Source of the DNA: Paracoccaceae bacterium
Lineage (GTDB): Bacteria > Pseudomonadota > Alphaproteobacteria > Rhodobacterales > Rhodobacteraceae
Assembly: GCA_007134805.1 (NCBI GenBank)
Contig: SLKB01000341.1
Span: 1-9,244, forward strand
Length of the DNA: 9,244 nucleotides
Reading direction: 5' to 3'
Below are positions 1-6,216 of this stretch, one piece after another. The notes under the pieces were generated by a model, which was given only the letters and a program-made list of their open reading frames with translations, did not search any database and was not told where the DNA came from. The position numbers and the translations under genes are program-made. How positions within the stretch are numbered: the stretch's first letter is position 1; every line of letters begins with the position of its first letter.

Positions 1-135
1 AAGGCCTATGAGAAGGGCGTGCTGATCCGCACCACGGGCGATATCATCGCGATGTCCCCGCCGCTGATCATCGAGAAAGACCATATCGACCAGCTTGTCG
101 GCACGCTGGGCGATGTGCTCGACGCGCTTGACTGA
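1..135 (+). CDS. C-terminal fragment of a class III (PLP-dependent) aminotransferase
   Basis: The window opens inside a reading frame that ends at TGA 133-135 and encodes 44 residues with no start in view. The fragment carries a segment reading RTTGDIIAMSPPLII followed by a helix ending LGDVLDALD. This matches the extreme C-terminus of class III omega-aminotransferases (the aspartate aminotransferase-family proteins acting on beta-alanine, putrescine, taurine and similar amines), where an Arg near the end helps bind the substrate carboxylate. The catalytic lysine and PLP site lie outside the window, so the substrate cannot be named. The next gene starts 3 nt after the stop, suggesting co-transcription. 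The family call is fairly firm; the specific enzyme is open. Confidence 0.7.
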   Translation, partial: KAYEKGVLIRTTGDIIAMSPPLIIEKDHIDQLVGTLGDVLDALD

Positions 136-138
136 GCT

Positions 139-606
139 ATGAGCAAATCCGTGCGCCGCGTTGCCCGTGCGCTGGAAGAAGCGGGGCTGGAGAACACGAT
201 TCGCGAGGCGGGCGCGGCCCGCACTGCCGAGGAAGCCGCGCGCGCCTGCGGCTGCGAGATCGACCAGATCGTGAAATCGATCATCTTCTGCGGCACGCGC
301 TCGGGCGCGGTGCGGCTGTTCCTGACCGCGGGGGGCAACCGGGTGGCCGCGGACAAGGCCTCGGCGCTGGCGGGCGAGGATCTGGCGCGCGCGGATGCAA
401 ACCTGGTGCGCGCGCAGACGGGCTTTGCCATCGGCGGGGTCGCGCCTTTCGGGCACCTGACCCCGCCCACGGTCTGGATGGATCCGCGCCTGTGCGATTT
501 CGCCCGCGTCTGGGCCGCGGCGGGCACACCACGCCATGTCTTCTCAATTGCCCCGCAAGCGCTTATGTCTGCAGCCAGTGCCACGCTTGCGGATTTTGTC
601 GAATGA
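139..606 (+). CDS. YbaK/EbsC-type aminoacyl-tRNA deacylase
   Basis: This 155-residue protein has the length and motifs of the YbaK / prolyl-tRNA synthetase-associated editing domain. Free-standing members hydrolyse mischarged aminoacyl-tRNAs (for example Cys- or Ala-tRNA-Pro) in the cytoplasm. The conserved lysine is in IVKSIIF (Lys46), and the glycine-rich signature TGFAIGGVAPFGH is at residues 94-106, followed by a WMDPRL segment. ATG 139 is 3 nt after the upstream aminotransferase stop with no strong Shine-Dalgarno, so translation is probably coupled. The stop overlaps the start of the RDD gene (ATGA, 603-606). Which tRNA is edited cannot be told from sequence alone. The family call is secure. 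Confidence 0.88.
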   Translation: MSKSVRRVARALEEAGLENTIREAGAARTAEEAARACGCEIDQIVKSIIFCGTRSGAVRLFLTAGGNRVAADKASALAGEDLARADANLVRAQTGFAIGGVAPFGHLTPPTVWMDPRLCDFARVWAAAGTPRHVFSIAPQALMSAASATLADFVE

Positions 607-1037
607 GCCTGCCCGACCCTCAGTTGCAGCCCGAATTCTATGCCGATGTGCCGCTCAAGCGCAGTCTTGCCTGGGCGATCGATCTGGCGGTGGTGCTTGT
701 GCTGCTGCTGGCGGGGCTGGTGCTGACGCTGTTCACGGGGCTCTTCTTCATGCCGCTTCTGTTCTTTGCGATCTCGGTCGGCTACCGGACCGTGATGCTC
801 GCGCGTTATGGCGCGACGCTGGGGATGATGCTGACCGCGCTGGACTGGCGGGGCCTGGACGGGCGTGCGCCAGATCCGACGACGGCGCTGGCCTATTCCG
901 CGCTTCATGCCGGAATCTGGGCGTTCCTGCCCTTGCAGATCGTGTCGATCGTGATGATCCTGATCTCGCCGCACCGGCAGGGCCTGCATGACCGGATCCT
1001 TTCCGTGACCATCCTGAACAAGCGCGCAGAGGGCTGA
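603..1037 (+). CDS. RDD family integral membrane protein
   Basis: This 144-residue protein belongs to the RDD family, small membrane proteins of mostly unknown role, some linked to ion transport. The family Arg and Asp are in KRSLAWAIDLAV (Arg20, Asp27) at the head of the first membrane segment (about 22-45). A second hydrophobic segment spans about 47-65 and a third about 100-122. The family-typical ending GLHDRILSVTIL is at 127-138. A longer frame runs upstream from 492, but it would sit inside the deacylase gene. ATG 603 forms an ATGA overlap with the deacylase stop and gives the normal N-terminus, so I chose it. No partner gene indicates a substrate. Family membership is confident, function unknown. 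Confidence 0.88.
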   Translation: MSLPDPQLQPEFYADVPLKRSLAWAIDLAVVLVLLLAGLVLTLFTGLFFMPLLFFAISVGYRTVMLARYGATLGMMLTALDWRGLDGRAPDPTTALAYSALHAGIWAFLPLQIVSIVMILISPHRQGLHDRILSVTILNKRAEG

Positions 1038-1050
1038 TCTCGCTGCCCCC

Positions 1051-1079
1051 TTGGCGAACGCGCGAAGCACTGCTACGTT
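1051..1079 (+). promoter_or_regulatory. candidate sigma70-type promoter for bpt
   Basis: In the 75-nt gap between the RDD gene and bpt, TTGGCG (1051-1056) and TACGTT (1074-1079) are separated by 17 nt. They match the -35 and -10 consensus at 4/6 and 3/6 positions. This would start transcription near 1086, about 25 nt before bpt. The match is weak and readthrough from the upstream genes is equally possible. Confidence 0.25.
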
Positions 1080-1112
1080 ATGCATTAGTCGCCGTTTTTC
1101 CAGAGATCCCTC

Positions 1113-1970
1113 ATGCGCCACAGCCTGCCGAGCATTCCGCAGTTCTATGTGACCGCTCCGCAGCCCTGCCCGTATCTTGCCGGCCGGATGGAGCGGAAGC
1201 TGTTCACGGCATTGCAGGGCGATCAGGCGGAGGCGATGAATGACTGCCTGTCCAAGCAGGGGTTCCGGCGCTCGCAGAATGTGCTCTATCGGCCGTCCTG
1301 CGCGGATTGCTGCGCGTGCCTGTCGGCGCGCATCCGGGTGGCCGATTTCACGCCCTCGCGCTCGCAGCGCCGGGTGATGCGGCGCAATGCCAGCCTGCAG
1401 CGCAACGTGACGAGCGCCTGGGCCACCGAGGATCAGTATGACCTGTTCCGCCGCTATCTCGACAGCCGCCACGCCGATGGCGGCATGGCCGACATGGATG
1501 TGTTCGAATTCGCCGCCATGGTCGAGGAGACGCCCGTGCGCACCCGGATCCTCGAATATCGCGAGAACGGGGCGAAGGGGCTTGATGCGCTGGCGGCGGT
1601 GTGCCTGACAGATGTGCTCGATGACGGGTTGAGCCTGGTCTATTCCTTCTTCGACCCCGAGCGCGCGCAGGGCTCGCTCGGCAGCTACATGATCCTCGAT
1701 CAGGTCGAGCTTGCGCGCCGGATCGAGCTTCCCTACGTCTATCTCGGCTATTGGGTGCCGGGCAGTTCCAAGATGGATTACAAGGCGAAATTTGCCGCAC
1801 TCGAGGTGTTCCATGATGGTGTCTGGCAGAATCTGGACATGACGCGCAGCTACAGCACGGCGACGCATCCGCTCTCGGTGCCACCGATTGCCGAGCAGGT
1901 CTCGAAGCTGTCGATGCCGATGTCGCTGGGCGGGCCGGTGCATCCCAACCGCCCCAACCGCGGGCTTTGA
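1113..1970 (+). CDS. bpt: aspartate/glutamate leucyltransferase (Bpt, ATE1-like)
   Basis: This 285-residue protein matches the bacterial Bpt family, which moves leucine from Leu-tRNA onto proteins with N-terminal Asp or Glu and so marks them for ClpS/ClpAP degradation. The N-terminus [16 protein letters not shown] (residues 7-22, Cys19) is typical. The cysteine motif [16 protein letters not shown] is at 59-74, with Cys63, Cys66 and Cys69 at the family spacing plus an extra Cys67. The GNAT-like half shows YSFFDPE (177-183) and the strongly conserved [16 protein letters not shown] (212-227). ATG 1113 gives exactly the family N-terminus, although upstream AGAGA is only a weak ribosome site. Older annotations call this arginyltransferase; the bacterial branch is known for leucine transfer. 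No clpS, clpA or aat is in this window. Confidence 0.95.
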   Translation: MRHSLPSIPQFYVTAPQPCPYLAGRMERKLFTALQGDQAEAMNDCLSKQGFRRSQNVLYRPSCADCCACLSARIRVADFTPSRSQRRVMRRNASLQRNVTSAWATEDQYDLFRRYLDSRHADGGMADMDVFEFAAMVEETPVRTRILEYRENGAKGLDALAAVCLTDVLDDGLSLVYSFFDPERAQGSLGSYMILDQVELARRIELPYVYLGYWVPGSSKMDYKAKFAALEVFHDGVWQNLDMTRSYSTATHPLSVPPIAEQVSKLSMPMSLGGPVHPNRPNRGL

Positions 1971-2000
1971 GCGCGCGGCCCGCGTTCCAGAGGAGCCCCC

Positions 2001-2813
2001 ATGCCCTGTCCCCCCATCGGTGCCGCGGTCCAGCTTCATCACATGGACCTCTTGCGGGACTGGTTGTTCGATGCCGACCGCCCGATCGAGATCCAGGATT
2101 TTCTGGCCCCCGATGTGATCGCGGGGGACACGCGCGATCTGGTCGCCGAGTTGCGCCGCGCGCTGGACGGGCATCGCGGCCCGCGCGGCGTGCATGGGCC
2201 GTTCTTCGGGCTCGATCTGTCGAACCCCGACCTCGAGATCCGCGCGATCATCCAGCGCCGGCTGATCCGGGGGATCGAGATTTCGGCCGCGCTCAGGGCG
2301 GACATGATGGTGATCCATTCGCCCTTCACCTTCTGGCATGTGCTGAATTACACCAATTATGCAGGCATGCGCGCGTCGCTGATGGACGCCTGCGCGGCCT
2401 GCCTTGCCCCGGTGCTCGAGGTCGCGGAGCGCGAGGGCGTGACGCTGGTGCTGGAAAATCTCGACGACACGAGCCCGGACGACCGCGCCGATCTGGCAGC
2501 CCGGATGGGCGGCGCGCGGCTGCAGCTTTCGGTGGATACGGGCCATGCCGAGCTTGCGCATCAGAATTACGGTGCGCCCCCCCTGATCGATATGCTGGGC
2601 CATGCCGGCGCGACGCTGGGCCATGTGCATCTGCAGGATGTCGATGGCCATGCCGACCGGCACTGGCACCCCGGTGACGGGCAGATCGCCTGGCGCCCGG
2701 TGATGCAGTATCTCGCACGCTCCGCGCCCGGGGCGCGGCTGATCCTCGAAGTGCATGGCGATCACGCGCGCCTGCCGCGCACGGCGGCGATGCTCGCGGA
2801 TCTGGTCGGCTAA
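2001..2813 (+). CDS. sugar phosphate isomerase/epimerase-like TIM-barrel protein
   Basis: This 270-residue protein has the xylose isomerase-like / AP endonuclease family 2 fold, a metal-dependent TIM barrel. Likely metal and substrate residues are in order: HGPFF (His65), VIHSPF (His106), LVLENLDD (Glu152), SVDTGHAELA (Asp179, His182), GHVHLQDVDG (His208, His210), DRHWHPGDGQIAW (219-231, the usual D-x-H-x-x-x-G-x-G pattern) and LILEVHG (Glu250). The start is clear: GAGGAG (1990-1995) lies 5 nt before ATG 2001. It follows bpt by 30 nt on the same strand and may share its transcript, without obvious functional connection. Substrate is unknown; sugar or inositol-derivative isomerisation is more likely than DNA repair, but that is inference. 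Confidence 0.85.
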   Translation: MPCPPIGAAVQLHHMDLLRDWLFDADRPIEIQDFLAPDVIAGDTRDLVAELRRALDGHRGPRGVHGPFFGLDLSNPDLEIRAIIQRRLIRGIEISAALRADMMVIHSPFTFWHVLNYTNYAGMRASLMDACAACLAPVLEVAEREGVTLVLENLDDTSPDDRADLAARMGGARLQLSVDTGHAELAHQNYGAPPLIDMLGHAGATLGHVHLQDVDGHADRHWHPGDGQIAWRPVMQYLARSAPGARLILEVHGDHARLPRTAAMLADLVG

Positions 2814-2828
2814 GGTAAGCCTAGCCGA
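2806..2828. terminator. small hairpin spanning two convergent stop codons
   Basis: TCGGCTA (2806-2812) and TAGCCGA (2822-2828) form a perfect 7-bp stem with a 9-nt loop. The stem contains most of the TAA stop of the epimerase-like gene (2811-2813) and of the yjbQ stop (2821-2823 read on the minus strand). It could act as a compact bidirectional terminator, but neither side has a T-tract and the stem is short, so the role is unproven. Confidence 0.3.
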
Positions 2829-3240
2829 GCGACGCGATCACGTGCCGGGTATGGGGGTGGTCGCGATGCTCGACCAGATAGATGCCCTGCCAGCGGCCAA
2901 GCGCCATCTGGCCGTCGATCACGGGGATCTGCAGGCTCGTGGGCATCATCGCGGCCTTGATATGGGCGGGCATGTCGTCGGGGCCCTCGCTGCGATGGGT
3001 GAGATAGGCCATCGCGGGGTCGGATGCGGGCGGCACCAGCCGGGCGAAAAAGGCCTGCAGGTCGCGCTGCACATCCGGATCGGCGTTTTCCTGGATCAGC
3101 AGACTCGCCGAGGTGTGCTGCACGAAGACCGTGAGCACGCCATCGCGCGCGGTGCGCAGCCGGGCGCGCAATGCGGCCGTGATCTCGTATAGGCCCGGGC
3201 CGCGCGTGGTGACCTGCAGCCGGATGACCGCCGCGCTCAT
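2821..3240 (-). CDS. YjbQ/UPF0047 family protein (secondary thiamine-phosphate synthase enzyme family)
   Basis: From ATG 3240 this is a 139-residue YjbQ/UPF0047 protein. Diagnostic stretches are QHTSASLLIQENADPDVQRD (41-60), HRSEGPDDMPAHIKA (82-96) and the C-terminal signature from LQIPVIDG to WQGIYLVEHR (103-126). Conserved histidines 42, 82, 93 and 125 probably line the active site. Some members have weak thiamine-phosphate synthase activity, hence the database name; the physiological role is unsettled. The frame stays open to 3273, but GGAGG read on the minus strand (3251-3247) is 7 nt before ATG 3240 and the family N-terminus begins there. That ATG overlaps the TGA of the upstream phosphatidyltransferase gene (3237-3240), indicating coupled translation. 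Confidence 0.9.
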   Translation of the reverse strand: MSAAVIRLQVTTRGPGLYEITAALRARLRTARDGVLTVFVQHTSASLLIQENADPDVQRDLQAFFARLVPPASDPAMAYLTHRSEGPDDMPAHIKAAMMPTSLQIPVIDGQMALGRWQGIYLVEHRDHPHTRHVIASLG

Positions 3241-3851
3241 GGCGCGCCTCCGAACAGCCGCGCGGCGAGCCACACCCGCGCGACGGCGGTCACCACAGTG
3301 AGCGCCGCAAAGCCGTAGGCGAGCGGGATGAACCAGCCCGGCAGCAGGCAGAGGATGATGAAAAACAGGATCGTTTCGGTGCCTTCCAGCAGGCCGCTTG
3401 TGTAGTAGAGCGATTTGACCCCTTGCGTGCGGGTGTGCATGCCGCGCCGCTCGGCCAGGATCGCGAAGCCCAGAAAACTGCTTTGGTTGATGTAGAAGCT
3501 CAGGATCAGCACCGCGCCCGCCACGCCATGCGCGCCGGGATCGAGCGCGATGAAGGCAAGCGGGATCATCCCCCAGAAGGCCGTGTCGCAGGTGATGTCG
3601 AGATAGCCGCCGAAATCGGTGACGCCGTCCACGCGCGCCACCGCCCCGTCGAGCCCGTCGGCGAAGCGCGACAGGCAGATGAGCGCGATGGCCACCAGAT
3701 AGGCCTCGAACCAGATCGCGCCGGCGGCGCCCACCCCGAGCGCGAGCCCCGCCAGCGTGACAGCATTGGCCGAGACCCCGTGCCGCGCGATCCGGCGCCC
3801 CAGCAGGTTGAGCGGCGGGTCGATGAGGGGGCGCAGATGTCGATCAAGCAT
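3237..3851 (-). CDS. CDP-alcohol phosphatidyltransferase family membrane protein
   Basis: This 204-residue polytopic protein carries the CDP-alcohol phosphotransferase signature: D65-x2-D68-G69-x2-A72-R73, then G81-x3-D85-x3-D89, within DGLDGAVAR and FGGYLDITCD. Such enzymes displace CMP from a CDP-linked lipid or alcohol using two metals held by the four aspartates, with Asp89 as the expected base. Seven residues separate Arg73 from Gly81, one fewer than in PgsA-type enzymes as I recall them. Hydrophobic segments lie at about 32-60, 91-103, 110-132 and 160-198. The frame extends to 3998 with another ATG at 3914; I chose 3851 because MLDRHLRPLIDPPLN is the expected amphipathic lead-in and the added residues look non-coding. 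The substrate alcohol is not determinable. It is coupled to the downstream yjbQ-family gene by an ATGA overlap. Confidence 0.85.
   Translation of the reverse strand: MLDRHLRPLIDPPLNLLGRRIARHGVSANAVTLAGLALGVGAAGAIWFEAYLVAIALICLSRFADGLDGAVARVDGVTDFGGYLDITCDTAFWGMIPLAFIALDPGAHGVAGAVLILSFYINQSSFLGFAILAERRGMHTRTQGVKSLYYTSGLLEGTETILFFIILCLLPGWFIPLAYGFAALTVVTAVARVWLAARLFGGAP
3247..3251 (-). promoter_or_regulatory. Shine-Dalgarno fixing the yjbQ-family start
   Basis: On the minus strand GGAGG is followed by 7 nt and ATG (3240-3238). It lies inside the last codons of the upstream phosphatidyltransferase gene and excludes the longer start at 3273. Confidence 0.7.
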
Positions 3852-3897
3852 GCTCTGGTCCGTCTGGCTGGGCGGAAATGCCCGCGGCGCCCCTATC

Positions 3898-3932
3898 AGA
3901 GTATCGCGGCGCATGCCGGTGACAACTGTCAA
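3898..3932 (-). promoter_or_regulatory. candidate promoter with overlapping TGACA dyad
   Basis: The 97-nt gap between the DUF1178 and phosphatidyltransferase genes holds an inverted repeat, TGACA-AC-TGTCA (3920-3931). On the minus strand it contains TTGACA (3932-3927) and TTGTCA (3925-3920). TTGTCA followed by 16 nt and TACTCT (3903-3898) gives a plausible promoter about 40 nt before the 3851 start, though the -10 matches at only 3/6 positions. The TTGACA itself has no good -10 at 16-18 nt. A dyad over a -35 is a common operator layout, but no regulator can be named. Confidence 0.25.
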
Positions 3933-3948
3933 AAGCCCTGCTTCGGGA

Positions 3949-4389
3949 TCAATTTGCCTTGCGCGACGGGATGAAGGGAAGCGGCAGGACGGGCACACCG
4001 TCCTCGATCAGGGAACGCGCCTCGGCGGGGCGGGCCTCGCCATGAATGGGGCGGCTGGGGATATCGCCGAGATACATCGCGCGCGCCTCGGTGGCGAAGC
4101 GGTCGCCGACGTAATCGGAGTCCTTCTCGATCAGCGCGCGCAGGGCGCTGAGCCGCGCCTGAACCGCGTCCGGGTCGGGCGCTGGGTCGGCGGCGGCGGC
4201 GGGCGCGGCGGCGGCGGGGCGGGCGCGCGTCGCCAGGGCCGGGGCCATCACGTCCTTCGCAACTTGCGTCGAGGCGCAGACCGGGCAGCTGACCAGCGCG
4301 CTGCCATGCAGCCGCTCGAAGGCCGCGCCCGACTGGAACCAGCTTTCGAACCGGTGGCCTGAGTCGCATTTGAGGGAGAATTTGATCAT
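3949..4389 (-). CDS. DUF1178 family zinc-ribbon-like protein
   Basis: From ATG 4389 this is a 146-residue DUF1178 protein, a family of unknown function common in alpha- and betaproteobacteria. The N-terminus MIKFSLKCDSGHRFESWF with SCPVCAS shows a probable zinc site: Cys8, His12, Cys35, Cys38. An Ala/Pro-rich linker (about 51-76) follows, then a conserved helical part (79-110) containing SDYVGDRFATEARAMYLGD, and a C-terminal segment EARSLIEDGVPVLPLPF. The frame also allows ATG 4404, but the family begins at MIKF and AGGA lies just before ATG 4389. Binding of zinc is inference from the Cys/His pattern; there is no evidence for an enzymatic role. Confidence 0.88.
   Translation of the reverse strand: MIKFSLKCDSGHRFESWFQSGAAFERLHGSALVSCPVCASTQVAKDVMAPALATRARPAAAAPAAAADPAPDPDAVQARLSALRALIEKDSDYVGDRFATEARAMYLGDIPSRPIHGEARPAEARSLIEDGVPVLPLPFIPSRKAN
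4182..4232. repeat. GGC/GCG-rich low-complexity tract
   Basis: Near-uninterrupted GGC/GCG triplets on the plus strand encode the Ala-rich linker of the DUF1178 protein on the minus strand. It is a coding low-complexity tract, not an independent element, and may vary in length between strains by slippage. Confidence 0.6.
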
Positions 4390-4451
4390 ATCCTGACGTA
4401 CCATGTTTGAGGCCAGTAAACCTTCAAAATGTTGTTTCCCGATTAAAACGC

Positions 4452-4479
4452 TTGAGCCGGCCCGCGGCGCCGCTAGATC
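4452..4479 (+). promoter_or_regulatory. weak candidate promoter for the glutathione peroxidase gene
   Basis: The 137-nt gap between the divergent DUF1178 and peroxidase genes must hold promoters for both directions. On the plus strand TTGAGC (4452-4457), 16 nt, and TAGATC (4474-4479) is the best pair I see, matching 4/6 and 3/6. The gap starts with an unusually AT-rich patch (4405-4450). I could not assign a convincing minus-strand promoter. Confidence 0.2.
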
Positions 4480-4526
4480 CGCGCGCAGGCACGGGAGCGG
4501 GCACGTTGGCAGGCACGGTGGATGAC

Positions 4527-5036
4527 ATGCGCAGATTCTTTCTTGGAGTGGTGATGGCGATGTTTGCAGGGCCCGCTTCGGGGTTTTCCTTCACAGCGCT
4601 TGACGGGGCCGAGATCGATCTTGACGACTGGCGCGGCCAGCCCGTGCTGGTGGTGAACACCGCGTCACTGTGCGGCTTCACGCGTCAATATGGCGATATG
4701 CAGGCGCTTTATGACACTTACGGGCCGCAGGGGCTGGTGGTGCTGGCAGTGCCCTCGGATGATTTTCGTCAGGAACTGTCGAGCAATGAAGAGGTTGCAG
4801 ATTTCTGCCGCGTGCAGACCGGGCTGACCTTTCCGATCACGCAGATCACGCCCGTGCGTGGGGCTGAGGCGCATCCGTTCTACCGCTGGCTCGCCGAAGA
4901 GCACGGGCATGTGCCAAGCTGGAATTTCAACAAGGCGCTGATCGGGCGCGAGGGGGAATTGCTGGGCTTCTGGGGGTCAAGCACGCGCCCCACGGCACGG
5001 CCGATCACGGGTCGGGTCCGGTCGAACCTGCCGTGA
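4527..5036 (+). CDS. glutathione peroxidase family protein, probably exported
   Basis: This 169-residue protein has the GPx thioredoxin fold, which reduces hydroperoxides with glutathione or thioredoxin. The active-site segment NTASLCGFTRQY carries Cys49 as peroxidatic residue (Cys, not selenocysteine). PSWNFNKALIG (130-140) supplies the conserved Trp132 and Asn133. The usual NQF motif is replaced by PSDDFRQE (76-83), so Gln82 may stand in for the tetrad Gln. Cys94 in FCRVQTGLTFP is a candidate resolving cysteine. Residues 1-19 look like a signal peptide: Arg-Arg, a hydrophobic core, and an ASG cleavage site before Phe20, suggesting a periplasmic enzyme. GGTGGA (4517-4522) 4 nt before ATG 4527 supports this start; the frame is open further upstream only to a TTG at 4407. 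Confidence 0.88.
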   Translation: MRRFFLGVVMAMFAGPASGFSFTALDGAEIDLDDWRGQPVLVVNTASLCGFTRQYGDMQALYDTYGPQGLVVLAVPSDDFRQELSSNEEVADFCRVQTGLTFPITQITPVRGAEAHPFYRWLAEEHGHVPSWNFNKALIGREGELLGFWGSSTRPTARPITGRVRSNLP

Positions 5037-5039
5037 TCG
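5002..5039. repeat. 9-bp inverted repeat over the peroxidase stop codon
   Basis: CGATCACGG (5002-5010) and CCGTGATCG (5031-5039) are perfect inverted repeats with a 20-nt loop. The second arm contains the TGA stop (5034-5036) and ends 4 nt before the GAGG ribosome site of the next gene. No T-tract follows, so a classical terminator is unlikely. An RNA hairpin tuning expression between the two genes is possible. Confidence 0.4.
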
Positions 5040-5049
5040 TGCGAGGCGC

Positions 5050-6168
5050 ATGATGACGCCGCTGTTCATCGGATCGGAGATCTATCGCGGATCGAGCTAT
5101 GGCGCGTGGCACCCGCTGCATATCCCGCGGGTCTCGACGGTGATGGATCTGGGCCGGGCGCTGGGCTGGTTGCCGCAGGCGCAATATCGCCCGAGCCCGC
5201 GCGCCAAGCCCGCCGCGCTGCTGGCCTTTCACACCCCCGAGTATGTGGCGGCGCTGCAGGCGGCCGAAGCGCGGCAGGGGGTTGATGCGGCGACGCGGGC
5301 GCGCCACGGGCTGGGCACCACGGCAAACCCGGTCTTCCCCGAGATGTTCCGCCGCCCTGCGACCGGGGCTGGCGGCGTGATCCTGGCGGCCGAGTTGCTG
5401 CGCGCGGGCGGCATCGTGCATGTGCCCGGCGGTGGCACGCATCACGCGCTCGCCGATCAGGCGAACGGGTTTTGCTACCTCAACGATCCGGTGCTGGCGC
5501 TCATGGCGCTGCGCGGGCTGGGACTGTCGCGCATCGCCTATGTCGATATCGATGCGCATCATTGCGACGGGGTCGAGGCCGCGCTGGGCGGGGCCGAGGA
5601 CATGATCCTGATCTCGGTGCATGAAGAGCGGCGCTGGCCCTTCACCGGCAGGCTTGAGGATGATGGCGGGGGGCGGGCGCTGAACCTGCCGGTGCCGCGC
5701 GGGTTCAACGACACTGCGATGCGCGAGGTGCGCGACCGGCTGATCCTGCCGGTGCTGTCGCAATTCGCGCCCGAGGCGATCGTGCTGCAATGCGGCTCTG
5801 ACGCGATCGAGGAAGACCCGCTGTCGCGGCTGGCGCTGTCGAACAATGCCCATGCCGAGATGGCGACCGCGCTCGCGGCGATGGCGCCGCGGCTGATGGT
5901 GCTGGGGGGCGGGGGCTACAACCCGTGGTCGGTGGGGCGGTGCTGGACGCGGGTCTGGGGCGCGCTCAATGGCCATGCGATGCCTGCGCGCCTGCCGGAC
6001 GCGGCCGAGGCCGTGCTGCGCGCGCTCAGCTGGACGCGCCGCGCCGCGGGCCGCAACCCGCCCGAGCACTGGTTCACGACGCTCGCCGATACCCCGCGCG
6101 AGGGCCCTGTACACCCCGAGATCCGCGCGCGGGTAGACGCGCTGCGCCGCCGCGCAGACCTGCGCTGA
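5050..6168 (+). CDS. histone deacetylase family (class I-like, AcuC-type) hydrolase
   Basis: This 372-residue protein has the full arginase/deacetylase-fold zinc hydrolase signature. Tandem catalytic histidines lie in VPGGGTHHALA (His131-His132), followed by NGFCYLND (139-146). Zinc ligands are Asp168 and His170 in YVDIDAHHCDG and Asp251 in LQCGSDAIEEDPL, and the transition-state tyrosine is Tyr290 in GGGGYNPWSV. Such bacterial enzymes remove acetyl groups from lysines of metabolic enzymes (AcuC on acetyl-CoA synthetase) or from acetylated amines. The metal-site motif has Cys172 where eukaryotic class I enzymes have Gly. No acs, acuA or acuB is visible, so the substrate is open. GAGG (5043-5046) lies 3 nt from ATG 5050 and 6 nt from the adjacent ATG 5053, so translation may begin at either. 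It follows the peroxidase gene by 13 nt, probably in one operon. Confidence 0.92.
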   Translation: MMTPLFIGSEIYRGSSYGAWHPLHIPRVSTVMDLGRALGWLPQAQYRPSPRAKPAALLAFHTPEYVAALQAAEARQGVDAATRARHGLGTTANPVFPEMFRRPATGAGGVILAAELLRAGGIVHVPGGGTHHALADQANGFCYLNDPVLALMALRGLGLSRIAYVDIDAHHCDGVEAALGGAEDMILISVHEERRWPFTGRLEDDGGGRALNLPVPRGFNDTAMREVRDRLILPVLSQFAPEAIVLQCGSDAIEEDPLSRLALSNNAHAEMATALAAMAPRLMVLGGGGYNPWSVGRCWTRVWGALNGHAMPARLPDAAEAVLRALSWTRRAAGRNPPEHWFTTLADTPREGPVHPEIRARVDALRRRADLR

Positions 6169-6189
6169 GCCCCCCGTGCGCGGTCTTGC

Positions 6190-6216
6190 GCGGCGCCCGG
6201 CCCGGCCCTATGAAGG
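6190..6216 (+). promoter_or_regulatory. candidate promoter upstream of lysC
   Basis: In the 78-nt gap between the deacetylase-family gene and lysC, TTGCGC (about 6187-6192), a 17-nt GC-only spacer and TATGAA (6210-6215) form a possible sigma70-type promoter with matches of 3/6 and 4/6. It would start transcription about 25 nt before lysC. No Lys- or Thr-rich leader peptide or riboswitch-sized leader fits in the gap, so attenuation control is unlikely here. Confidence 0.25.

Noticed and set aside
492..602. N-terminal extension of the RDD protein
   Set aside because: The extension lies within the deacylase gene in another frame; the ATGA overlap at 603 gives the family-like N-terminus.
6..2765. 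A 919-codon open frame on the minus strand
   Set aside because: It runs antisense through several well-supported plus-strand genes and its translation is rich in Arg, His and Gln with no recognisable domain. Long antisense frames are expected from GC-rich codon bias.
3852..3998. N-terminal extension of the phosphatidyltransferase to 3914 or 3998
   Set aside because: It would overlap the DUF1178 gene end or the candidate promoter, has no ribosome site and adds residues unlike the family N-terminus.
4407..4526. TTG-initiated extension of the glutathione peroxidase
   Set aside because: It would add 40 residues of shadow-like sequence before an otherwise good signal peptide and has no ribosome site; ATG 4527 does.
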